Positions 1 to 5,897 of a stretch of 8,557 bases of DNA are shown piece after piece. The stretch's first letter is position 1. Every line of letters starts with the position of its first letter. Under the pieces are notes generated by a model. That model had not been told where the DNA came from, did not search any database, and saw nothing but the letters and a program-made list of their open reading frames with translations. The translations under genes were made by a program, and so were the position numbers. Source of the DNA: Burkholderiales bacterium UBA954 (GTDB lineage: Bacteria; Pseudomonadota; Gammaproteobacteria; Burkholderiales; Burkholderiaceae_A); assembly GCA_002293155.1 (NCBI GenBank), contig DBCQ01000028.1:27119-35675 (forward strand), in the 5' to 3' direction.

Positions 1-944
1 TGTTTCTTGCGGCAGCGCTTTTCACAGCGGGATCGGTCGTAGCTAACCCTCTGTCAGAGTCAGTAGCGCTTGCCAAGACGGTCCCGATTGCCGATGTACA
101 TATGCATCTTGTTGGCCGATCGATTGATTTTCATAGGGCTCAGATGGATCGAAATAATGTGCGGTGGGGAGGTGGTGTCGGGCCCACTGACAAGGGTTAT
201 CCTAAGCCTGCCGATGTGTCAAAGGTGCTCGGCACCCGGTATTTTTTTACCCTGGGTCAACAAGAGTTTACGGATGTGTTCTTCACGAGTGGTGCCCGTG
301 GCCTTGTCGACCCGAATAGCTCAGCCTTCGCCAGAATGTTCTCGGTGGCTGACAGAATGCTTGAGAGTCGCGAGGCCTATGGGTTTGGAGAGTTGCATAT
401 CGATAACTCGAAGTCTTTTTCGACGATGCAATTCGCAAGAAAGATTGAGTTCGATAATCCGGTAGTTCAGCGAATATATGCGCTTGCCGATAAATACCAA
501 GGGGTAATTCAGTTTCATATGCAAGGCGATCCAGCAAATGTTGCGAGTCTGCGTAAGAAGCTCCTTGAGTTTCCGAATTCCAAAACCGTTCTTTCGCATG
601 GTTTGCCCTGGTCTTCGCAACCCTTGCTTCGGGAATTGCTCGAGGCGCATCCAAATCTTTATATCGAGTTATCCCGAAAGGGCGCCACCCTAAACGACAG
701 AGAGGCGGCGCAGGCGTTCTCAAAATCCACGGGTCCTAAAGAGAACTGGCTTAAAACAATCGAGCAGTTTCCGGATCGATTTATGATCGGAAGTGACACC
801 CACGCGCCCGACGAGGAGCGCTATGATGCCGTCATGCAGGAGTTTCGGGAGGGGCTACTACCCTATTTAAAGCCTGAGACCCTAAAGAACGTTGCTTATC
901 AGAATGCAATACGGGTATTTAGACTTAATCCCGACCCGAAATAG
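1..944 (+). CDS. Exported amidohydrolase (amidohydrolase-2-like TIM barrel), 5' partial
   Basis: The frame is open from position 3, so the true start lies before the window. The first visible residues (FLAAALFTAGSVVANP) look like the hydrophobic core and cleavage region of a signal peptide, so the enzyme is probably periplasmic. The ATG at 102 is not the start: it lies inside the metal-binding motif DVHMHL (His codons at 99-101 and 105-107). Other expected barrel features follow in order: a QFH motif (His at 516-518), LSHGLPW (His at 597-599), LYIELSRKG, and IGSDTHA with the catalytic-type Asp at 795-797. The protein ends with the NAIRVFRL-type C-terminal helix seen in amidohydrolase-2 (PF04909) proteins. 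These hydrolyse or decarboxylate varied substrates using a bound metal; the substrate cannot be told from sequence. The BLUF gene begins 16 bases downstream, so the two are probably co-transcribed. The family call is firm, the substrate unknown. Confidence 0.85.
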   Translation, partial: FLAAALFTAGSVVANPLSESVALAKTVPIADVHMHLVGRSIDFHRAQMDRNNVRWGGGVGPTDKGYPKPADVSKVLGTRYFFTLGQQEFTDVFFTSGARGLVDPNSSAFARMFSVADRMLESREAYGFGELHIDNSKSFSTMQFARKIEFDNPVVQRIYALADKYQGVIQFHMQGDPANVASLRKKLLEFPNSKTVLSHGLPWSSQPLLRELLEAHPNLYIELSRKGATLNDREAAQAFSKSTGPKENWLKTIEQFPDRFMIGSDTHAPDEERYDAVMQEFREGLLPYLKPETLKNVAYQNAIRVFRLNPDPK

Positions 945-960
945 ACCGGAGTACAACACC

Positions 961-1428
961 GTGAACCTTGCTAAGCCCTCGCGTTTCGATGAGCCATTAC
1001 CCGGCTCGCAGGATCCGCTGCTTTATAGCCTTGTGTATTGCAGCAGGGCAACTTCCGGTGTAAATCAGGCCGTCGTTGACACGATTATCGCGACCGCACA
1101 CCGCCGAAACCCTCTACTAGGAATTACGGGGCTTTTGGTGATTGGCAGCGGGATATTCTTTCAGTGGATTGAGGGGCCAAGGGCTGAGGTGCTTGGCCTG
1201 ATGGATCTGATTAAGGCGGATTCCCGGCATGAGACCGTGGTGGTGCTCAGCACAAGTGAGGAAGTTCGAGAGCGTATTTTTCCGAACTGGGATATGGAGC
1301 TCGTTGACACCAATGATATTCGGGATGTTCTTACCGATGCATTGGACACGGCCACTGATAAGAAGAGTATCGCTGCGCTGACGCTCCTGCTGACGCATCT
1401 CAGTGAACAGGATCTAATGGGTAGTTGA
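961..1428 (+). CDS. BLUF-domain blue-light sensor protein
   Basis: This is a 155-residue protein whose residues about 20-115 form a BLUF (flavin-binding, blue-light sensing) domain. The residues that define the photocycle are all visible: Tyr26 in SLVYCSR, Asn50 in RRNPLLGITG, Gln68 in FFQWIEG, and Trp110 and Met112 in FPNWDMEL. These correspond to Tyr21, Asn45, Gln63, Trp104 and Met106 of AppA. I chose the GTG at 961 because GGAG (948-951) lies 9 bases before it; an in-frame ATG at 892 would lie inside the amidohydrolase gene and add 23 residues unlike the family. About 40 residues follow the BLUF core, probably the C-terminal helices of short BLUF proteins. No output domain (EAL, GGDEF or HTH) is present, so it probably signals by protein contact. 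It is probably cytoplasmic and binds FAD. Confidence 0.93.
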   Translation: MNLAKPSRFDEPLPGSQDPLLYSLVYCSRATSGVNQAVVDTIIATAHRRNPLLGITGLLVIGSGIFFQWIEGPRAEVLGLMDLIKADSRHETVVVLSTSEEVRERIFPNWDMELVDTNDIRDVLTDALDTATDKKSIAALTLLLTHLSEQDLMGS

Positions 1429-1432
1429 TGGT

Positions 1433-1891
1433 TTAGGTATAGGCAAGCCAGCGGCCTGCGCCAATCACAGATGCCCAGCCAATAATTGAAATTAAGGCCT
1501 GTAGTTTTACAAAGCCGCTATGCTCACCGTTGGCTACCGATTGGGCGCGAAGGGCGATTGCATTTGTTAGAAGCAGGGTGATTAAGATCATTTTGATGAC
1601 GAACAGACGCATGCCAACGAACTCTGATGCATGAGTTGTGAACATCAAAAGCCCAGTGATCATCGCAACGCAGAACCCGGTGATCGACAGCGGAACGGCA
1701 AAACGAGACAGACTTGTGAAGTCGATCTCTTTTGCAAGCCCAAGGACTCGCAAGTCCATCAAAACGACACTGCCAAAAAGCAGACCAATACCCCAGAGGT
1801 GGAGGGTTTCAACCGTGGGGTAGAGCCATAGCGAGTGGCGCATTGCCTGGGCCAACCATAGGCCCTCGATCGCCTCAAGTGGGGTTGTCAT
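1433..1891 (-). CDS. Four-helix inner-membrane protein, DUF6644-like
   Basis: This 152-residue protein has four predicted membrane segments, at about residues 29-50, 65-85, 93-116 and 128-151. Recognisable patterns are VETLHLWGIGLLFGSVVLMDLR in the first helix region (shown by residues 27-48), KMILITLLLTNA in the third, and GRWLAY at the C-terminus. These fit the DUF6644 family as I recall it; no biochemical function is known to me. It is the last gene of the molybdate operon, starting 9 bases after the stop of the DUF6152-like gene, with no strong ribosome binding site, which suggests translational coupling. Its stop lies 4 bases from the stop of the convergent BLUF gene. His19 and His31 near the first helix and His87 before the third could be ligands, but this is not shown. 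A role in envelope metal handling is conceivable but unsupported. Confidence 0.75.
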   Translation of the reverse strand: MTTPLEAIEGLWLAQAMRHSLWLYPTVETLHLWGIGLLFGSVVLMDLRVLGLAKEIDFTSLSRFAVPLSITGFCVAMITGLLMFTTHASEFVGMRLFVIKMILITLLLTNAIALRAQSVANGEHSGFVKLQALISIIGWASVIGAGRWLAYT

Positions 1892-1900
1892 GGAGACGGG

Positions 1901-2272
1901 TTAACGCAGCTCGATTGACTTGCCGTTTACGATAATACGTTCAGCACGCATCTCATCGGATTTGCTGCGGTGGGGATAGCCTTCAAGACGAATCGTTGCC
2001 CCTACGGCAATTGCACTATTGCTTAGACCACGGTTTTCCATCCTAAACGGCGGCGCCAGCACTGCAGTCCAGGTTTTTCCATCAATGCTGAGTTTTACAA
2101 ACCCGTGTGGGTGTTCGTAGCCACTCTGGACAATCTTTCCATTAAGTGAGAGTTGCTGGGTTTGGTCATACTCCGACCACCCGTGATGAGCGATGGCAAG
2201 CCCACTGTTTTGGAACAGAAATAAGGCTGCACTGAGCTTTAAAATATTCTTACGAAGTTGTATCACTGTCAT
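1901..2272 (-). CDS. Secreted DUF6152-like protein with N-terminal histidines
   Basis: This is a 123-residue protein with a signal peptide: basic n-region (MTVIQLRKNILK), hydrophobic core (LSAALFLF) and a probable cleavage near GLAIA-HHGW, giving a small periplasmic domain. The mature start HHGWSEYD, the LNGKIVQSGYEHPHGF segment and a C-terminal GYPHRSKSDEMRAERI stretch match the DUF6152 pattern as I recall it. The fold may be a small beta-barrel; the function is not known. The start at 2272 is supported by AAGGTGG just upstream (2278-2284, complement), and it overlaps the end of modC by 23 bases, so translation is probably coupled. The adjacent histidines at the mature N-terminus and the His-Pro-His in the middle would suit binding of copper or another soft metal, but this is inference. 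A DUF6644-like membrane gene follows directly, and the two may act together. Confidence 0.8.
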   Translation of the reverse strand: MTVIQLRKNILKLSAALFLFQNSGLAIAHHGWSEYDQTQQLSLNGKIVQSGYEHPHGFVKLSIDGKTWTAVLAPPFRMENRGLSNSAIAVGATIRLEGYPHRSKSDEMRAERIIVNGKSIELR

Positions 2273-3272
2273 GGAGCCACCTTAAGTAGGGCGCAAGGCC
2301 ATCGGAAATATCTACACTAATTAATTCCGGACAATTATAGGGGTGTTGTGTGGGTAGCCAGGCTTTTAGTTGCTCAAAGCCGCTAGGTGTTGTCTTCATC
2401 ATCATGAGGCACTCGGTACCACTCTGGATTTCCCCATCCCAGCGGTAGATACTGGTAATTCCGGGAATAATATTTACGCAGGCAGCGAGGTTTAGCGCGA
2501 CGATCTGATGTGATAACTGCTGCGCTTTCTCGAGGGAATCAATCGTGGAAAATGCAATCTTTAGAGCAGTCTCGGATCGCAGGCCAAAGGTTTGCATGAG
2601 TGTCCCGGCGGACCCTGAAGCGCACACATGGCCGTCCTCTAAAATGACGAGGTGGTCCGCAAGCCGGGCCAGTTCATCGCGGGAGTGGGTGACGTAAATA
2701 ATGGGGATGGATAGACCTTGATGAAGGCCTTCAAGCCAAGGCAAGATCTCTTGTTTTCTTTTTTGATCAAGCGAGGCCAGCGGCTCATCAAGTAGCAAGA
2801 GCTTCGGCTGCATCGCAAGGGCGCGCGCGATGGCCACCCGTTGGCGCTCACCGCCGGATAAGCCATCGACCGGACGGCTCAGTAAGTGTCGAATACCCAG
2901 TAGATCAATTGCCTGATCGAGAGACTCAGCAAGGCCTGGCTTTTTGATGCGATCAATACCGTAGTTCAGATTACGTTGAACATCGAGGTGCTCGAATAAG
3001 CTCGATTCTTGGAAAACGTAGCCGAGATCTCGCTGCCATGTGGGTAGATGAATGCCTTTGGCAGTGTCTTGCCAGATCTGCCCACCAATTACCACATGGC
3101 CGTCGGCCCGATCCAGGCCTGCTAGGCATCGCAACATGGTGGTTTTGCCTGAGCCTGAAGGGCCAAATAAAACGGTGATTCCGCTGCCGGGCAGTCGGAG
3201 GTCGACCTCGAGATGAAAGGCATCGCGCGATAGCGACAGCCGAATTTCGAGGTTCTGCTCTTGGGCTGTCAT
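2250..3272 (-). CDS. modC: ModC-CutA fusion: molybdate ABC ATPase with C-terminal CutA1 domain
   Basis: This 340-residue protein is the ATP-hydrolysing subunit that powers molybdate import through ModB. Residues 1-230 are a complete ABC domain: Walker A GPSGSGKT (37-44), Q-loop Gln88, signature LSGGERQR (138-145), Walker B LLLLDEP (158-164), SLD D-loop (167-169) and switch His196. ModC normally continues into a Mop/TOBE domain that binds molybdate. Here residues about 236-335 instead resemble CutA1: LAACVNIIPGITSIYRWDG (262-280), MMKTT (291-295), HPYNCPEL (310-317) and LRWL (330-333), all in the order found in E. coli CutA. Cys265 and His310 occupy positions equivalent to CutA residues implicated in metal binding. 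The frame is continuous with no sign of a frameshift. The start overlaps the modB stop (ATGA). CutA1 is a trimeric PII-like fold linked to divalent-metal tolerance. Identification of both halves is firm; the role of the fusion is unknown. Confidence 0.95.
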   Translation of the reverse strand: MTAQEQNLEIRLSLSRDAFHLEVDLRLPGSGITVLFGPSGSGKTTMLRCLAGLDRADGHVVIGGQIWQDTAKGIHLPTWQRDLGYVFQESSLFEHLDVQRNLNYGIDRIKKPGLAESLDQAIDLLGIRHLLSRPVDGLSGGERQRVAIARALAMQPKLLLLDEPLASLDQKRKQEILPWLEGLHQGLSIPIIYVTHSRDELARLADHLVILEDGHVCASGSAGTLMQTFGLRSETALKIAFSTIDSLEKAQQLSHQIVALNLAACVNIIPGITSIYRWDGEIQSGTECLMMMKTTPSGFEQLKAWLPTQHPYNCPELISVDISDGLAPYLRWLHDSDTTS

Positions 3273-3952
3273 AGCGCGATTCGGCCGCGCCGTTTGGCGA
3301 GTCGGGTGAGGAAAAGTAATACAAGAAATGAGAATACGACCATTCCACCAGCTAGCCAGTGGGCCTGGGCATACTCCATGGCCTCGACGTGGCCGTAGAT
3401 TTGGGTAGAGACAACCTGGGTCTTGCCGGGGATATTTCCGCCAATCATCAACACAACTCCGAACTCACCCACGGTATGCGCAAAGCTCAGAACAACTGCA
3501 GTGAGCAATCCAGGCTTGGCGAGGGGAAGTGCTACCGTGAAGAAGGTATCGATGGGTCTTGCCCTGAGGGTTGCGGCAACCTCAAGGGGTCGTTTACCAA
3601 TTGCCTCGAACGCATATTGGATGGGATGAACAGCAAACGGTAGAGAGAAAATAATTGAACCGATCAGAAGGCCGGTAAATGTAAAAGACAGTACCCCGAC
3701 GCCTAAGGCCTCTGTGGCCTGGCCAACCCAGCCATGAGGGCCGAGCATCACGAGTACATAAAACCCTAATACCGTGGGTGGCAATACAAGTGGCAGCGTC
3801 ACCAGTGCGGCGATTGATCCGCGTAGTCGAGAGCGGGTCTGCGATAGCCACCATGCAAGCGGAGTTGCAATTATCACGAGAACAATCGTCGTGAGCGCGG
3901 CGAGCTCCACAGTGAGCCGTATAGCCTGCCAACCCTCTGGTGAGATCATCAT
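3269..3952 (-). CDS. modB: Molybdate ABC transporter permease ModB
   Basis: This 227-residue inner-membrane permease forms the channel through which molybdate delivered by ModA passes, as a dimer bound to two ModC subunits. Five or six hydrophobic segments are visible, starting at about residues 12-35, 47-70, 85-108, 147-170 and 200-217. The cytoplasmic EAA loop that contacts the ATPase spans about residues 116-150, including EVAATLRARPIDTF and ALPLAKPGLL; the usual Gly of this loop appears as Arg130. FAHTVGEFGVVLMIGGNIPGKT (start at residue 157) is a typical ModB signature around GEFG. The length fits the family. Two consecutive ATG codons occur at the start, and the first overlaps the modA stop in an ATGATG/TGA arrangement. 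The modC start likewise overlaps its stop by 4 bases, so modABC is translationally coupled. Confidence 0.96.
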   Translation of the reverse strand: MMISPEGWQAIRLTVELAALTTIVLVIIATPLAWWLSQTRSRLRGSIAALVTLPLVLPPTVLGFYVLVMLGPHGWVGQATEALGVGVLSFTFTGLLIGSIIFSLPFAVHPIQYAFEAIGKRPLEVAATLRARPIDTFFTVALPLAKPGLLTAVVLSFAHTVGEFGVVLMIGGNIPGKTQVVSTQIYGHVEAMEYAQAHWLAGGMVVFSFLVLLFLTRLAKRRGRIAL

Positions 3953-4716
3953 GGCAATTCGTAGCCAAATGCTCGAAGGGTCCTCTTGGTTTTCTCCCCC
4001 TTGAGATAGGCCATCAGTGATAGCGCTGCGGCATTCGGTTTCCCGGTGTTTAATAAGATGGCATCTTGCCGGATTGGCGTGTGCATCGTGCCCGGTACTA
4101 TCCAGGCGGAGCCCTCTGTAATTTCCCCCCCCACTAGAACCTGAGACATCGCGACAAATCCAAGGGCCGCATTCTCAGAGGCAACAAACTGAAATGCCTG
4201 GCCGATATTGGCGCCTTCGACGATCTTTGGCCGAATCGCCGAGATCAGGCCGAGTCTGGTGATGACGTCGATAGCCGCCGCGCCATAGGGTGCCAGTTTC
4301 GGATTGGCAATCGCAATTCGTTCAAACCGGCCGAGAGACAAAATCTCTCCCTTAGGGTCAACAAGTTTTGGGTTTTTACTCCACAGCACGAGACGGCCCT
4401 GCGCATAGGTAAAGCGAGAGCCTGTGACTGCGTAGCCCTCTTGCTCGAGTTTGGCGGGGGTTTCATCATCGGCGGCAAGAAATACGCCGTATGGCGCACC
4501 ATTTCTTATCTGGGCGTAGAAGTTGCCCGTTGCGCCAAACGACAGGAGAGCGGTGTGGCCGGTGTCTCGCTCGAAGTCTTGGGCAATCACCTTCATGGGT
4601 GCAGCAAGGTTTGTCGCTACGGCGACCACAACGCTTCCCGCCCGGGCGGGAAGCGCCAGGCATAGGAGTAGACCAAGCCCTAGCGCAAGGATTGGGCTGG
4701 ATCGTTTGTAGTTCAT
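3949..4716 (-). CDS. modA: Periplasmic molybdate-binding protein ModA
   Basis: This 255-residue protein captures molybdate (and probably tungstate) in the periplasm and hands it to ModB. Residues 1-26 form a signal peptide: NYKRS n-region, a Leu/Gly-rich core, and ALPARA before cleavage at Gly27. The mature protein shows the family pattern: VAVATNLAAPMKVIAQDF, then SFGATGNFYAQIRNGAPYG with its oxyanion-contacting loop, FLAADDETPAKL, and later IANPKLAPYGAA and ENAALGFVAMSQV. The length is normal for ModA. It is the first gene of the minus-strand operon and sits behind a promoter overlapped by ModE-type operator sequences, so repression when molybdate is plentiful is expected. The ribosome binding site is weak (GCGAG about 9 bases upstream) and lies in the second, partial operator copy. 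Confidence 0.96.
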   Translation of the reverse strand: MNYKRSSPILALGLGLLLCLALPARAGSVVVAVATNLAAPMKVIAQDFERDTGHTALLSFGATGNFYAQIRNGAPYGVFLAADDETPAKLEQEGYAVTGSRFTYAQGRLVLWSKNPKLVDPKGEILSLGRFERIAIANPKLAPYGAAAIDVITRLGLISAIRPKIVEGANIGQAFQFVASENAALGFVAMSQVLVGGEITEGSAWIVPGTMHTPIRQDAILLNTGKPNAAALSLMAYLKGEKTKRTLRAFGYELP

Positions 4717-4724
4717 CAGAAATC

Positions 4725-4750
4725 TCGCTATTCTTTTAAAGGAATTATTA
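4725..4750. promoter_or_regulatory. Second, partial ModE-type operator near modA start
   Basis: The left arm TCGCTATTCT is identical to that of the main operator. The right arm (about 4741-4750) matches the main site's right arm at only about 6 of 10 positions with a 6-base spacer. The site overlies the modA 5' leader and ribosome binding region, so it may strengthen repression, or it may be a decayed duplicate. Binding is inferred only from the arm. Confidence 0.5.
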
Positions 4751-4770
4751 ATAGTCGTCGCTATTCTTTT
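4725..4770. repeat. 13-bp direct repeat in the modA-modE control region
   Basis: TCGCTATTCTTTT occurs exactly twice, at 4725-4737 and 4758-4770, with copies 33 bases apart (about three helical turns). The second copy is the left arm of the main ModE-type palindrome. The first is followed by a degenerate right arm. The spacing places both on the same face of the helix, as expected for paired binding by ModE dimers. Confidence 0.85.
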
Positions 4771-4777
4771 TTAGAAT
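4748..4777 (+). promoter_or_regulatory. Possible modE promoter overlapping the operator
   Basis: TAGAAT at 4772-4777 matches the -10 consensus at 5 of 6 positions, with a weak TTAATA (4748-4753) 18 bases upstream. It falls inside the palindrome, which would give autoregulation of modE. The weak -35 makes this tentative. Confidence 0.35.
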
Positions 4778-4783
4778 AACGAT
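4757..4783. promoter_or_regulatory. ModE-type operator palindrome
   Basis: An inverted repeat has arms TCGCTATTCT (4758-4767) and AGAATAACGA (4773-4782) around a 5-base T spacer, with a single mismatch between arms. It closely resembles the E. coli ModE box, recalled as ATCGCTATATA-N6/7-TATATAACGAT, especially the outer TCG.TAT and ATAACGAT parts. It lies between divergent modA and modE and overlaps the inferred modA -10 element, which is the expected place for molybdate-dependent repression. Confidence 0.88.
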
Positions 4784-4791
4784 TCTGTCAA
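4763..4791 (-). promoter_or_regulatory. Putative sigma-70 promoter for modABC
   Basis: On the minus strand a perfect TTGACA -35 element (4786-4791) is followed after 17 bases by AAGAAT (4763-4768), a 4-of-6 match to the -10 consensus. Transcription would begin near 4756, leaving a leader of about 40 bases before modA. The ModE palindrome covers the spacer and -10, so bound ModE should exclude RNA polymerase. Confidence 0.65.
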
Positions 4792-4846
4792 GTAATCCCG
4801 GGTAATCGGTTTCCGGTGTCCCCAAAATTGCGGCGAGGGTCATGTG

Positions 4847-5617
4847 ATGGCGAATCCAACAATTCACTTTGAAGAGGCGCTTGGTAGTGCGGTTACTGAC
4901 AAGCGGATCGAGGTTCTCAGGGCGGTACAACAGGTGGGCTCAATCTCGGAGGCGGCCCGGGCGTGTGGACTGAGTTATAAAGCCGCCTGGCAGGCCGTTG
5001 AGACACTTAGTAACCTAGCGGGGGTTACCGTAATTGAGAAGGTGGTTGGCGGTTCAGGTGGGGGTGGTGCTGAACTGACCAAGGAGGGTCTAGCACTCCT
5101 TCAGGCCGCGGATCTCCTGACTGCGGCTCGCCAGCGGGCGCTCGCGAAGATTTCGCGTAAAGGGCAGCCCAGCGGCCTGAGTCTGGCCGGGGTATCAGGG
5201 CTTGGCCTGAAAACAAGTATGCGTAATCACCTGCCATGTACGGTCGTTGGAATTAAGCGCTCTCAAGGTGTGGTGAGGGTTTTCTTAGCGCTTGCGGTTG
5301 GCAGAGTGTTGGTGGCACGAATAACGTACGAGAGCCTGCAACTGTTGGGATTAAAAACCGGCATGCGGGTGGTGGCCCTCTGCAAGGCTACCGCCGTCGT
5401 GGTGGCACCCAAAATCGTTGTAGCGGGTAGCGTCAATCTGTTTGAAGGGAGAGTTATGCGGCTAGCGGGCACGAAGGAAGCCAGCGAGGCCTCGGTTCAG
5501 ATCGGGCCGGGCCTTCAGCTTGTTGGATTCGCAGAGGCCGACAGTGGGCTAAAGCGCAATCAGCCGGCGATGGCTGCGGTGGATGAATCGGCCGTTGTGA
5601 TTGGGCTTCTCGGCTAA
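4847..5617 (+). CDS. modE: ModE family molybdate-responsive transcriptional regulator
   Basis: This 256-residue regulator binds DNA as a dimer when loaded with molybdate. Residues about 15-85 form the LysR-like winged helix-turn-helix, with the helix-turn-helix around GSISEAARACGLSYKAAWQA (31-50) and the wing marked by GGSGGGGAELTKEG (68-81). A first Mop domain follows at about 118-185, starting TSMRNHLPCTVVGI (canonical form TSARNQL) and including LGLKTGM. A second, more divergent Mop domain at about 190-256 ends with DESAVVIG. I prefer ATG 4847 because GAGGG (4835-4839) is 7 bases before it; GTG 4844, one codon earlier, is the alternative. It is divergent from modABC and separated by operator sequences that fit ModE, so it most likely represses that operon and possibly itself. 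The ModC here lacks a Mop domain, so ModE is the only Mop-type sensor visible in this locus. Confidence 0.93.
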   Translation: MANPTIHFEEALGSAVTDKRIEVLRAVQQVGSISEAARACGLSYKAAWQAVETLSNLAGVTVIEKVVGGSGGGGAELTKEGLALLQAADLLTAARQRALAKISRKGQPSGLSLAGVSGLGLKTSMRNHLPCTVVGIKRSQGVVRVFLALAVGRVLVARITYESLQLLGLKTGMRVVALCKATAVVVAPKIVVAGSVNLFEGRVMRLAGTKEASEASVQIGPGLQLVGFAEADSGLKRNQPAMAAVDESAVVIGLLG

Positions 5618-5642
5618 TTCGTATCTTGGTATCCTTGACGCC

Positions 5643-5897
5643 GTGAACGCATTTGACATTATTGCCGAGCAGAAAATCACCGAAGCGATGAAGGCAGGTG
5701 TTTTCGATAGCAACCCGTTTAACGGCATTCCAATTGAGATCGACGACGACTATTCACTTTCGGCGGAGAGTCGCTTTCGTCTACGTTATTTTAAAGCCAC
5801 GAGAGTTTCATCAGAGGTTGTGAATCATTTATCAGAGCGTTGGCGGCTGCGCCGTCTCGCCGTTGAACAAAAGCGCACTAGACCGAATGAACGTTGA
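5643..5897 (+). CDS. DUF1992 (YhdN/DnaJC28-conserved-domain) protein
   Basis: This small protein of 84 residues has the DUF1992 pattern of E. coli YhdN and the conserved part of DNAJC28: FDIIAEQKITEAMKAGVFD, then FNGIPIEIDDDYSL, then RFRLRYFKATRVSSEV. In YhdN the corresponding blocks are the IAEAQAKGEFD-like helix, GSGEPLILDDD and RAGYRLLKNAG. The function is not established. I chose GTG 5643 because it places the FDIIAEQ helix at the N-terminus as in relatives; an in-frame TTG at 5601 would overlap modE and add 14 residues unlike the family. The ribosome binding site is poor in either case. The gene begins 25 bases after modE and overlaps the dioxygenase start by 11 bases, so it may be read from the modE transcript. 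The C-terminal basic tail (RWRLRRLAVEQKRTRPNER) is longer than the family core. Confidence 0.8.
   Translation: MNAFDIIAEQKITEAMKAGVFDSNPFNGIPIEIDDDYSLSAESRFRLRYFKATRVSSEVVNHLSERWRLRRLAVEQKRTRPNER

Noticed and set aside
283..723. Minus-strand 146-codon frame opposite the amidohydrolase.
   Set aside because: It lies opposite conserved amidohydrolase motifs, has no ribosome binding site context, and has no recognisable domain.
102..944. ATG at 102 as the start of the amidohydrolase.
   Set aside because: The ATG lies inside the HxH metal-binding motif, and an in-frame signal-peptide-like segment precedes it, so the gene starts before the window.
2240..2280. Possible frameshift or misassembly joining modC to the next gene.
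   Set aside because: The modC-CutA frame ends with a normal stop, and the DUF6152-like gene has its own ATG, ribosome binding site and signal peptide. The 23-base overlap is ordinary for a coupled operon.
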